A stretch of DNA of 26,514 bases from an uncultured Bacteroidales bacterium (GTDB lineage Bacteria; Bacteroidota; Bacteroidia; Bacteroidales; Bacteroidaceae): NCBI GenBank assembly GCA_937916465.1, contig CALFTK010000015.1, positions 1 to 26,514 on the forward strand, written 5' to 3'. The notes under the pieces were generated by a model. The model saw nothing but the letters and a program-made list of their open reading frames with translations, had not been told where the DNA came from and made no database searches. How positions within the stretch are numbered: the first letter of the stretch is position 1; the number at the start of each line of letters is the position of its first letter. Positions 1 through 6,134 of the stretch are shown piece after piece. The translations under genes and the position numbers were made by a program.

Positions 1-1043
1 TCCATTTCTAATGCATGGCGTTCCTCTATAAACTGTGTATCTTGTTCTATTATAGAAAAAAATTGTTCGTCACTGGCAGTTTGGTATAAACGCCAATTTT
101 CTATGGATTCTTGGTAATAGCCCATGTTTTCATAAATTTCAGACAGTATGGAATAGTATCTTGTTTTATGATTGTTATTACTAAAATCCGTATGTTTACT
201 GATTATAGTCAAAGCCTTTTCATATTCTCCAATTTCCAAATATGCATAAGCCAGTGTAATATATTCCCACTTCTCTTCAGGTACGGCAGAAGTGTACTCT
301 TCTATTACAAGAGGTATTTCACTATGTACTTTTTCACTTATAAGGTATATAAGATATATTGAATAAAAATCACCTACTCTTTTTATGCTGACTGTAGGCA
401 GTAGTTCTTTGCATATTTGAATACAGCTGTCTGCACCTATAATATCGTCATTCCGTGTATATGCATTCAATGCCCTATTCATACAACCAAAATAACTCTC
501 ATTATTTCCGGCTGTTTTGAATAGTTCTGCCGCTCTTAGATTAGCATCTATATTTTTTTCAAATTCAAATAGTTGGTTATATATAGTACCCTGTGCAACA
601 TATATTCGCGCTTTGGTTAGTATATCACTGCTTTTTTCCCCCTTTTCTAAAGCATTCAGGTAGCACTCCATTGCCTGAGCTTGTTCCCCACGGTTGTGGT
701 AAATCACACCTTGATAGTAGAGTGTTTTAAGTTTATCTGTAGGGGTTCCCTTTTTGCTGTAATATGCTATGGCGGGTTGTAATATTTCTATATCTGTTGT
801 ATCTATATAGTTTTTGTCTAATGCTATAGAGTAGAGCAGTGAATATTTGGCACGTGTTCTTCTACCTGACAGGTTATCTGTATCTATCTGCTGTAGGGTA
901 GTTAACGCCTCTTGCGGGTTCTCTTCTATCTGTGATTCTACTTGTAATAATGTGTTGTAGTAATCTGCGCGTTTGTTGCAAGAGATCAAACAAACTATAG
1001 CGAAACAGTATAGAGCGTAATTCTGAAACGTTTTTATTGTCAT
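1..1043 (-). CDS. TPR-repeat lipoprotein, partial (3' end beyond window)
   Basis: I translated this by hand: an uninterrupted minus-strand frame starts at the ATG at 1041-1043 and is still open at base 1, giving about 347 residues. The N-terminus is a lipoprotein signal: a hydrophobic stretch ending in a lipobox of the form L-I-S-C near residues 20-23, followed by N-K-R. The rest is nearly all helical with TPR-like helix pairs, for example Y-Y-Q-G-V-I-Y-H-N-R-G-E and A-Y-A-Y-L-E-I-G-E-Y-E-K-A-L. Bacteroidetes have a large family of TPR lipoproteins of roughly 500-600 residues, often with a C-terminal membrane helix and a coiled coil or DNA-binding tail; whether that tail exists here cannot be seen. 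It lies 76 bp downstream of the thioredoxin-like gene on the same strand. The exact role is unknown; scaffold or sensory function is inference. Confidence 0.82.
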   Translation of the reverse strand, partial: MTIKTFQNYALYCFAIVCLISCNKRADYYNTLLQVESQIEENPQEALTTLQQIDTDNLSGRRTRAKYSLLYSIALDKNYIDTTDIEILQPAIAYYSKKGTPTDKLKTLYYQGVIYHNRGEQAQAMECYLNALEKGEKSSDILTKARIYVAQGTIYNQLFEFEKNIDANLRAAELFKTAGNNESYFGCMNRALNAYTRNDDIIGADSCIQICKELLPTVSIKRVGDFYSIYLIYLISEKVHSEIPLVIEEYTSAVPEEKWEYITLAYAYLEIGEYEKALTIISKHTDFSNNNHKTRYYSILSEIYENMGYYQESIENWRLYQTASDEQFFSIIEQDTQFIEERHALEM

Positions 1044-1049
1044 ACTAAA

Positions 1050-1102
1050 ATGCTTTCTAACTATTACTTACACGAAAGTAGTAAATATAAATTAGAAAGC
1101 AT
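1050..1102 (-). repeat. Nested inverted repeat just upstream of the TPR lipoprotein start
   Basis: An 11-bp perfect inverted repeat, ATGCTTTCTAA at 1050-1060 and TTAGAAAGCAT at 1092-1102, encloses a second stem (ATTACTT at 1063-1069 with AAGTAGT at 1076-1082, one G-U pair). Read on the minus strand it sits between the stop of the thioredoxin-like gene (1120) and the ATG at 1043. Its 3' end is only 6 nt from that start codon and is followed by TTTT. It may be a weak terminator or a hairpin that limits translation initiation; the short T-run makes a strong terminator unlikely. Confidence 0.55.
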
Positions 1103-1119
1103 CATAAATTGTTCATTAT

Positions 1120-1728
1120 TTATTCTTGAAACCATTTTTGGACGATGCGTTCCAAATAGACGTCTGTTACTGCGGGATTTAGCCTGTCTGGAACAAACAT
1201 ATCGTGTATCTTCATATCTTTATCTAAAATAAAGTAATGTGGAACGCCTGCTGCATCAATAGGAAGTTCCATATTGACAATATCCAGTTTCTTTATAGTG
1301 TTTTTACCATAAGCAAGCTCCATTGAAGTTGACAGCTGATTTTCAACCGTATTCTTGACTATCATAATATCTACATCTTTTTCATTTGCAAACACTTCTG
1401 CCATCTTCTGATAAGCATACTCTACACACGCTTCACAATCATATTCATTGAAACGCATCACAAAATAATGGCTAACAGAATCATTAAACTGCAAAGATAG
1501 TGGTAGTTCCACTTTTTCAGACAAATCATAATATCTGACAGAATCCAAAGCTATGCCATCATTCATAAGCATAACCTCAAAACCTGCTTGATAAGCAAGC
1601 AAAGCCTCTTCGGTCTGATTCTTTGCAATAGGATAAAAGTTATCTCGTTCTATACGCAATTGCCCCCATAAATAGAGATTCGCAAACGCCAACACTGCAA
1701 TGCAGATTATTAGTAACACTCTTTTCAT
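1120..1728 (-). CDS. Membrane-anchored thioredoxin-fold protein
   Basis: The product is 202 residues from the ATG at 1726-1728. I prefer this start over the in-frame one at 1890 because it begins directly with a signal anchor (M-K-R, then a hydrophobic helix to about residue 21), and the longer reading would run through a terminator hairpin. The body looks like a thioredoxin fold facing the periplasm: a strand H-Y-F-V-M-R-F, then a C-x-x-C motif C98-E-A-C101, and later a G-V-P-H-Y-F-I-L-D segment (Pro163) matching the cis-proline strand of the family. This suggests thiol redox activity or a derived thioredoxin-like role. Substrate and partners are unknown. The neighbouring TPR lipoprotein on the same strand suggests a shared envelope function, but that is inference. 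Confidence 0.72.
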   Translation of the reverse strand: MKRVLLIICIAVLAFANLYLWGQLRIERDNFYPIAKNQTEEALLAYQAGFEVMLMNDGIALDSVRYYDLSEKVELPLSLQFNDSVSHYFVMRFNEYDCEACVEYAYQKMAEVFANEKDVDIMIVKNTVENQLSTSMELAYGKNTIKKLDIVNMELPIDAAGVPHYFILDKDMKIHDMFVPDRLNPAVTDVYLERIVQKWFQE

Positions 1729-1830
1729 AAACACATCGTTGATAAAATCATTACAAAATTCTATAAAATCTTTAACACTTGAAATAAAAGTTTCTTTCTG
1801 TTTCTTACAATAGTAAATTAGTGTGTTAAT

Positions 1831-1878
1831 AATAAAAAACAAGAGCCAAACACAAACGTTAGTTTGCGCTTGACTCTC
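1831..1878 (-). terminator. Long intrinsic terminator hairpin upstream of the thioredoxin-like gene
   Basis: On the minus strand the arm GAGTCAAGCGCAAAC (1862-1876) pairs fully with GTTTGTGTTTGGCTC (1843-1857) around a 4-nt loop: 15 bp including three G-U pairs, and it extends by about two more pairs outward. GTTTTTTATT (1840-1831) follows, so it has the stem plus U-tract of a Rho-independent terminator. It lies about 50 nt after the stop of the gene at 1927-2376, so it may end the secA operon; it also lies just after a promoter (see that entry). Confidence 0.82.
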
Positions 1879-1887
1879 ATGATGTTG

Positions 1888-1918
1888 CAAATGTATAATT
1901 AACTATTTGAAATACAAA
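1888..1918 (-). promoter_or_regulatory. Bacteroides-type promoter (minus strand)
   Basis: On the minus strand TTTG (1918-1915) and TACATTTG (1895-1888) are separated by exactly 19 bp, an exact match to the Bacteroides primary-sigma pattern TTTG-N19-TAnnTTTG. The start of transcription would be near 1880. A terminator hairpin begins almost immediately (1878), and the first good downstream start codon is at 1728. Confidence 0.65.
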
Positions 1919-1926
1919 ATTTCTTG

Positions 1927-2376
1927 TCAAATTTCTAATAAATCAGATAAAAAATCGTCCAATTCTTTATCTAAACCCTCCATCAAGGTTTGAGAAACAA
2001 GAGCCGTATCATCATCTATTAACATAAGTTCATAATATGTCTCCTTATCATCATCCACCATAACAAAAGAGAATGGTTTCCAGATAGATAATGTTTCTAA
2101 TGATTCCAATTTGTCAATCTGCTGCAATGATTTCCTTAGCTGCTTTTCCATCTCAACATAAAAAACATCTTCAGGAATATCATTTAATTGTGGAATAGAG
2201 ACTACAGCCAATTCTTCATCATCGTCATAAATTCTTAGTACAGCACTATCATGCAATGGTTGCAGATAGATATCTGTAACTACCGACAAATCATCAGATT
2301 GTCTAAACTTTTTCAATGCACCATTAATTGCATCAGAAAGAGTTTTCAAAAGAGACTCATTAAACTTCATAGACAT
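1927..2376 (-). CDS. Small acidic protein of unknown function downstream of secA
   Basis: I do not recognise the family. The product is 149 residues (147 if the second ATG, at 2370, is used). It has no signal peptide or membrane segment, so it should be cytoplasmic. It is strongly acidic, with D-D-D-E-E near residue 55, a D-D-D-K-E stretch near residue 110, and a helical tail ending D-D-F-L-S-D-L-L-E-I. The predicted order is helix, two or three strands, helix, two strands, helix, loosely like small secretion-chaperone folds; that comparison is only an impression from the pattern of residues. It starts 12 nt after the secA stop, so the two genes are very likely co-transcribed. A role connected with SecA-dependent export is possible but unproven. 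Confidence 0.75.
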   Translation of the reverse strand: MSMKFNESLLKTLSDAINGALKKFRQSDDLSVVTDIYLQPLHDSAVLRIYDDDEELAVVSIPQLNDIPEDVFYVEMEKQLRKSLQQIDKLESLETLSIWKPFSFVMVDDDKETYYELMLIDDDTALVSQTLMEGLDKELDDFLSDLLEI

Positions 2377-2388
2377 TATATTGAACTA

Positions 2389-5300
2389 TTACATATTCTT
2401 TCCGTGACAATTCTTGTACTTTTTACCGCTACCACAAGGGCATGGATCATTTCTTCCCGGAGCCTTATCTACTCTGATTGGTTCGCGTACCTGATTTCTT
2501 GTATCGCGCTGAGCCGCAGCAGTCTGATTCGGATCACTTAAATCTGCTTTAGATTCATTATACTGTCTGCGCTGCTGACGATTCTGAACCGGAGCTTCGC
2601 GTACTCTGTTTGGATCGGGTTCAGGTACCTGGCCACGCATAAGTATTGACACTGTCTGGTCATTCATCTTGTTGACCATATTATCAAACAGAGTAACCGA
2701 TTCCAGTTTAAAGATAAGCAACGGATCTTTCTGTTCGTAACTTGCATTCTGAACAGAGTGTTTCAGTTCATCAAGTTCACGCAGATTTTCTTTCCAACAT
2801 TCATCTATTGTATGCAAAAGGATAGCCTTTTGGAATGCCTTCACCACTTCTTTACCTTCCGATTCGTATGCAGCCTTCAAATTACAAGGAATCTGATATA
2901 CCCTACGACCATCTTCAATAGGAATAAGTATGTTTTCAAATCTATCTCCTTGTTCTTCAAATACTCGTTTAATAACAGGATACACAATCTGAGCCATTCT
3001 ATCGCTCTTACGTTTATAGTTCTCCATTGCAGAATTGAATATCTTATCTGCAATCTCCTCCTGCTTCATCTTTGAAAATTCCGCTTCTGTAAACGGAGTT
3101 TCCATAGCCAATATCTTGAAGAGCTCCATCTGCAACGTTTCATAATCAGCACAATTTTCTGCTGCATTTGAACATCTATCCCAAATCATATTGGCAATAT
3201 CCATACCTATACGTTCACCCATTACGGCATGACGACGCTTTTCGTAAATCACAGTACGTTGTTTATTCATAACGTCATCATATTCAAGCAAACGTTTACG
3301 AACACCAAAATGGTTCTCTTCTACCTTTTTCTGTGCCTGTTCAATACGTTTTGTGATGAAGCTGTTTTCTATCATTTCGTCCTCTTCCAGACCCATCTTA
3401 TCCATAAGCGGAGCTATACGGTCCGAACCGAACAGACGCATTAGGTTATCTTCAAGTGATATAAAGAATACTGATGAACCCGGATCACCCTGACGACCTG
3501 AACGACCGCGCAACTGTCTGTCAACTCGACGGCTTTCATGACGCTCGGTACCCACAATAGCCAAACCTCCGGCAGCCTTCACTTCAGGAGAGAGTTTAAT
3601 ATCGGTACCACGACCCGCCATATTGGTTGCAATAGTAACAGTACTGCGCTGACCGGCTTTTGCAACTATATCGGCTTCCTTCTGGTGTAACTTTGCATTA
3701 AGCACATTATGTTCTATCTTACGCATAGTAAGCATACGACTTAACTGCTCACTTATTTCTACCGATGTTGTACCAACAAGAACAGGTCTTCCTGCCTCTA
3801 CCAAACGTACCACCTCTTCTATAACGGCCTTATACTTTTCACGTTTAGTCTTATAGATACGGTCATTCATATCGTTTCTGGCAATAGGCTTGTTTGTAGG
3901 AATAACCACTACATCAAGTTTATAAATATCCCAGAATTCACCTGCCTCAGTTTCGGCTGTACCGGTCATACCTGCCAGTTTATGATACATTCGGAAATAG
4001 TTCTGCAAAGTAATTGTTGCAAAAGTCTGTGTGGCAGCCTGAACCTTTACACGTTCCTTTGCTTCTATAGCCTGATGCAAACCATCGCTATATCTACGAC
4101 CTTCCATTATACGTCCGGTCTGTTCATCTACAATCTTTACCTGACCATCTTCTGTTACAATATACTCAACATCCTTTTCGAACATTGCGTATGCTTTCAG
4201 AAGTTGATTTATAGTGTGAATACGTTCGCTCTTTACTGCATAGTTTGTAAGCAGTTCATCCTTTTTAGCCAGTCTCTCTTCATTGCTCAATTCCTGACTC
4301 TCAAGTTCAGAAAGCTGCGAAGCAATATCAGGGAGAACAAAGAAATCGGCCTCCTGTTGTGTTCCACTTATCAGTTCTATACCTCTATCGGTCAAATCTA
4401 CACTATTCAATTTTTCATCAATCACAAAGTAAAGCGGCTCTACAGCTTCGGGCATACGTTTGTTCTGTTGCTCCATATAGATCTCTTCAGTCTTTTGCAT
4501 ACCCACCTTAATGCCGGGTTCGCTTAGGAACTTGATAAGAGCCTTATTCTTAGGAAGTGCTTTAAAGCTACGGAACAGAGATAGGAAACCCTCTGCTACT
4601 TCGTCCTGATTATCTGACATTACCTTCTTTCTGGCCTCTGCCAGGAACTGTGTAGCAAGCTTTTTCTGTGCTTCAAACAGTTGTTCCACCTGAGGACGCA
4701 ACAGTTCAAACTGCTGGTCTTCACCTTTCGGAACAGGACCTGATATAATAAGAGGTGTACGAGCATCGTCTATGAGCACTGAATCGACCTCATCCACAAT
4801 TGCATAATTATGCCCACGTTGTACCAGTTCATCCGGACGTGATGCCATATTGTCACGCAGATAGTCAAAACCAAATTCATTGTTTGTACCAAATGTAATA
4901 TCGGCACGGTAAGCATTTCTACGTGCTTCAGAATTTGGCTGATGCTTGTCAATACAGTCCACCTTCAAACCATGGAACATGTAAAGCGGTCCCATCCATT
5001 CAGCATCACGTTTTGCCAAATAGTCGTTCACTGTAACCACATGAACACCGTTACCAGTCAAGGCATTGAGGAACACCGGTAATGTAGCAACCAAAGTTTT
5101 ACCTTCACCGGTTGCCATTTCTGCTATCTTACCCTTATGAAGCACTACACCACCAAACAACTGAACATCGTAGTGTATCATATTCCATACGGTTTCATTT
5201 CCTCCCGCTACCCAGTGGTTTTGCCATATAGCCTTATCATCTTCTATACGTACAAAATCTTTTGTAGTAGCCAGATAACGATCAAAATCGGTTGCAGTAA

Positions 5301-5685
5301 CTACTATCTCTTCATTATTTGTAAAACGCTTTGCAGTCTCTTTGATTATTGAGAAAACATCGGGTAGAACTTCATCCAGAACCACCTCATAGCGGTCCAT
5401 TTTCTCCTTTTCAAGCTTATCAATCTGATTGAACAGAGCTTCACGTTCCTCTATTTCGGTCTGTTCTACCTTGGCCTTTAATGCATCTATACGTTCCTGT
5501 TCAGGTATAACAAAATCCTGTACCTTTTTTCTAATTTCCTGTACTTTTTCGCGCAATTCATCATTAGAAATAGATTCGTATTGAGAAAATGCTTTCTTAA
5601 CCTTTTCCACCCAAGGCTGTATCTCTTTCATATCTCTTGCAGCCTTGTTTCCAAACAATTTGCTTATAAATTCGTTAAAACCCAT
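2389..5685 (-). CDS. secA: Protein translocase ATPase subunit SecA
   Basis: SecA is the motor ATPase that drives unfolded preproteins through SecYEG at the inner membrane. From the ATG at 5683-5685 the protein has 1,098 residues, as expected for Bacteroidales SecA, which is longer than the roughly 900 residues of E. coli SecA because of insertions. Visible landmarks: Walker A M-A-T-G-E-G-K-T around residue 190-197; D-E-V-D at 298-301 followed by I-D-D-A-R-T-P-L-I-I-S-G; T-G-T-A-E-T-E-A-G-E-F; N-M-A-G-R-G-T-D-I-K-L; R-G-R-S-G-R-Q-G-D-P-G-S-S; and a C-terminal zinc-binding segment with C-P-C-G-S-G-K-K-Y-K-N-C-H, the SecB/ribosome-contact tail. The start was chosen because it gives the usual N-terminus (M-G-F-N-E-F, F-G-N-K). 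The frame stays open 25 codons further upstream to a GTG, but that stretch has an untypical composition and lies in the likely 5' UTR. Confidence 0.98.
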   Translation of the reverse strand: MGFNEFISKLFGNKAARDMKEIQPWVEKVKKAFSQYESISNDELREKVQEIRKKVQDFVIPEQERIDALKAKVEQTEIEEREALFNQIDKLEKEKMDRYEVVLDEVLPDVFSIIKETAKRFTNNEEIVVTATDFDRYLATTKDFVRIEDDKAIWQNHWVAGGNETVWNMIHYDVQLFGGVVLHKGKIAEMATGEGKTLVATLPVFLNALTGNGVHVVTVNDYLAKRDAEWMGPLYMFHGLKVDCIDKHQPNSEARRNAYRADITFGTNNEFGFDYLRDNMASRPDELVQRGHNYAIVDEVDSVLIDDARTPLIISGPVPKGEDQQFELLRPQVEQLFEAQKKLATQFLAEARKKVMSDNQDEVAEGFLSLFRSFKALPKNKALIKFLSEPGIKVGMQKTEEIYMEQQNKRMPEAVEPLYFVIDEKLNSVDLTDRGIELISGTQQEADFFVLPDIASQLSELESQELSNEERLAKKDELLTNYAVKSERIHTINQLLKAYAMFEKDVEYIVTEDGQVKIVDEQTGRIMEGRRYSDGLHQAIEAKERVKVQAATQTFATITLQNYFRMYHKLAGMTGTAETEAGEFWDIYKLDVVVIPTNKPIARNDMNDRIYKTKREKYKAVIEEVVRLVEAGRPVLVGTTSVEISEQLSRMLTMRKIEHNVLNAKLHQKEADIVAKAGQRSTVTIATNMAGRGTDIKLSPEVKAAGGLAIVGTERHESRRVDRQLRGRSGRQGDPGSSVFFISLEDNLMRLFGSDRIAPLMDKMGLEEDEMIENSFITKRIEQAQKKVEENHFGVRKRLLEYDDVMNKQRTVIYEKRRHAVMGERIGMDIANMIWDRCSNAAENCADYETLQMELFKILAMETPFTEAEFSKMKQEEIADKIFNSAMENYKRKSDRMAQIVYPVIKRVFEEQGDRFENILIPIEDGRRVYQIPCNLKAAYESEGKEVVKAFQKAILLHTIDECWKENLRELDELKHSVQNASYEQKDPLLIFKLESVTLFDNMVNKMNDQTVSILMRGQVPEPDPNRVREAPVQNRQQRRQYNESKADLSDPNQTAAAQRDTRNQVREPIRVDKAPGRNDPCPCGSGKKYKNCHGKNM

Positions 5686-5780
5686 TATTATATAGTTGTT
5701 TTTTATTATCCACTTTTTAAATACACACAATGTATAACAGCAATTATCGTGCCACCACACAATGATTTAGTATTAATTCG

Positions 5781-5812
5781 CAAAGTTAACACAAACAGAC
5801 GAATTAAACCAA
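5781..5812 (-). promoter_or_regulatory. Probable secA promoter
   Basis: On the minus strand TAACTTTG (5788-5781) matches the Bacteroides -7 element TAnnTTTG. A TTG lies at 5812-5810, 21 bp upstream, so the -33 spacing is slightly long. Transcription would start near 5774, leaving a 5' UTR of about 90 nt before the secA ATG. Confidence 0.5.
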
Positions 5813-5858
5813 GTTTACCAGACATTTTATCTTTTTTAAGGTATTTCACAAAGCATAA

Positions 5859-5904
5859 ATTCATATTTATCCATTAGCCTATGAATATTTTTTCAATTTC
5901 ATAG
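5859..5904. promoter_or_regulatory. Three alternating TTCATA/TATGAA half-sites upstream of the ilv promoter
   Basis: ATTCATA (5859-5865), CTATGAAT (5879-5886) and TTCATAG (5898-5904) form two overlapping 7-bp perfect inverted repeats that share the central element. Successive elements are roughly 18-20 bp apart, near two helical turns. They sit just upstream of the -33 box of the ilv promoter (5925) and downstream of nothing coding. This could be an operator, but the DNA is AT-rich and chance is possible. Confidence 0.25.
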
Positions 5905-5924
5905 TAAAAAGAACCTACAAGATG

Positions 5925-5955
5925 TTTGTTATATAAATAAAAAGGAGTAACTTTG
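5925..5955 (+). promoter_or_regulatory. Promoter of the ilv operon
   Basis: TTTG at 5925-5928 and TAACTTTG at 5948-5955 are separated by exactly 19 bp, an exact match to the Bacteroides primary-sigma pattern TTTG-N19-TAnnTTTG. Transcription should begin near 5960, about 15 nt before the ATG of the leader peptide. It is the only full match seen in the secA-ilvD intergenic region on this strand. Confidence 0.75.
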
Positions 5956-5974
5956 CAGAAAATATTGAATATAG

Positions 5975-6040
5975 ATGAACGGATTATACTTAATTGGCAT
6001 CAATTCTGTGCACGTGGTGGTCATTAGCGCGACGTGTTAA
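5975..6040 (+). CDS. ilv operon leader peptide (attenuator peptide)
   Basis: A 21-codon ORF (ATG at 5975, TAA at 6038-6040) lies between the ilv promoter and the attenuator terminator. Nine of 21 residues are branched-chain: Leu4, Leu6, Ile7, Ile9, Val12, Val14, Val15, Val16, Ile17, including the run V-H-V-V-V-I. All three products of the pathway's substrates (Leu, Ile, Val) are represented. By analogy with the ilv leader peptides of enteric bacteria, ribosome stalling on these codons when charged branched-chain tRNAs are scarce would let the antiterminator form. The stop codon overlaps the 5' arm of that antiterminator, which is the expected geometry. It is too short to appear in ordinary gene calls. 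Confidence 0.8.
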   Translation: MNGLYLIGINSVHVVVISATC

Positions 6041-6089
6041 GGGGGAAATTTGCCTAATCCGATATAGTGATATTAGCCTTTCTCCCTTA
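6038..6089 (+). promoter_or_regulatory. Antiterminator stem of the ilv attenuator
   Basis: TAAGGGGGAAA (6038-6048), beginning at the leader stop codon, pairs with TTTCTCCCTTA (6079-6089): 11 bp with a single G-U pair. The 3' arm overlaps the 5' arm and loop of the terminator (6075-6090), so the two structures exclude each other. The enclosed segment can form a small CTAAT/ATTAG stem (6054-6058 with 6072-6076). Two further pairings are possible: CGGATTA (5980-5986) with TAATCCG (6055-6061), and GCACGT (6010-6015) with ACGTGT (6032-6037), the latter within the Val-rich codons and a candidate pause hairpin. Confidence 0.72.
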
Positions 6090-6105
6090 CGAGAAGGGCT
6101 TTTTT
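6075..6105 (+). terminator. Attenuator terminator upstream of ilvD
   Basis: AGCCTTTCTC (6075-6084) pairs with GAGAAGGGCT (6091-6100): 10 bp with one G-U pair and a 6-nt loop, followed directly by a run of T through 6105. This is a standard Rho-independent terminator placed 30 nt before the ilvD start codon and downstream of the leader peptide, so it must be read through for ilv expression. Confidence 0.88.
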
Positions 6106-6134
6106 AATGAATATAAATACGAAATTAATTAAAT

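Noticed and set aside
1729..1890. N-terminal extension of the thioredoxin-fold protein to an ATG at 1890
   Set aside because: It would be translated through a strong terminator hairpin and would place a second hydrophobic stretch before a good signal anchor; the ATG at 1728 fits better.
3982..4527. A 181-codon open frame on the plus strand inside secA
   Set aside because: It is antisense to a highly conserved part of secA, rich in Phe, Cys and Tyr as expected of a shadow frame, and matches no family I know.
5686..5760. In-frame 25-codon upstream extension of secA starting at a GTG
   Set aside because: It has untypical composition (two Trp followed by paired Cys), lies in the probable 5' UTR, and the ATG at 5685 gives the normal family N-terminus.
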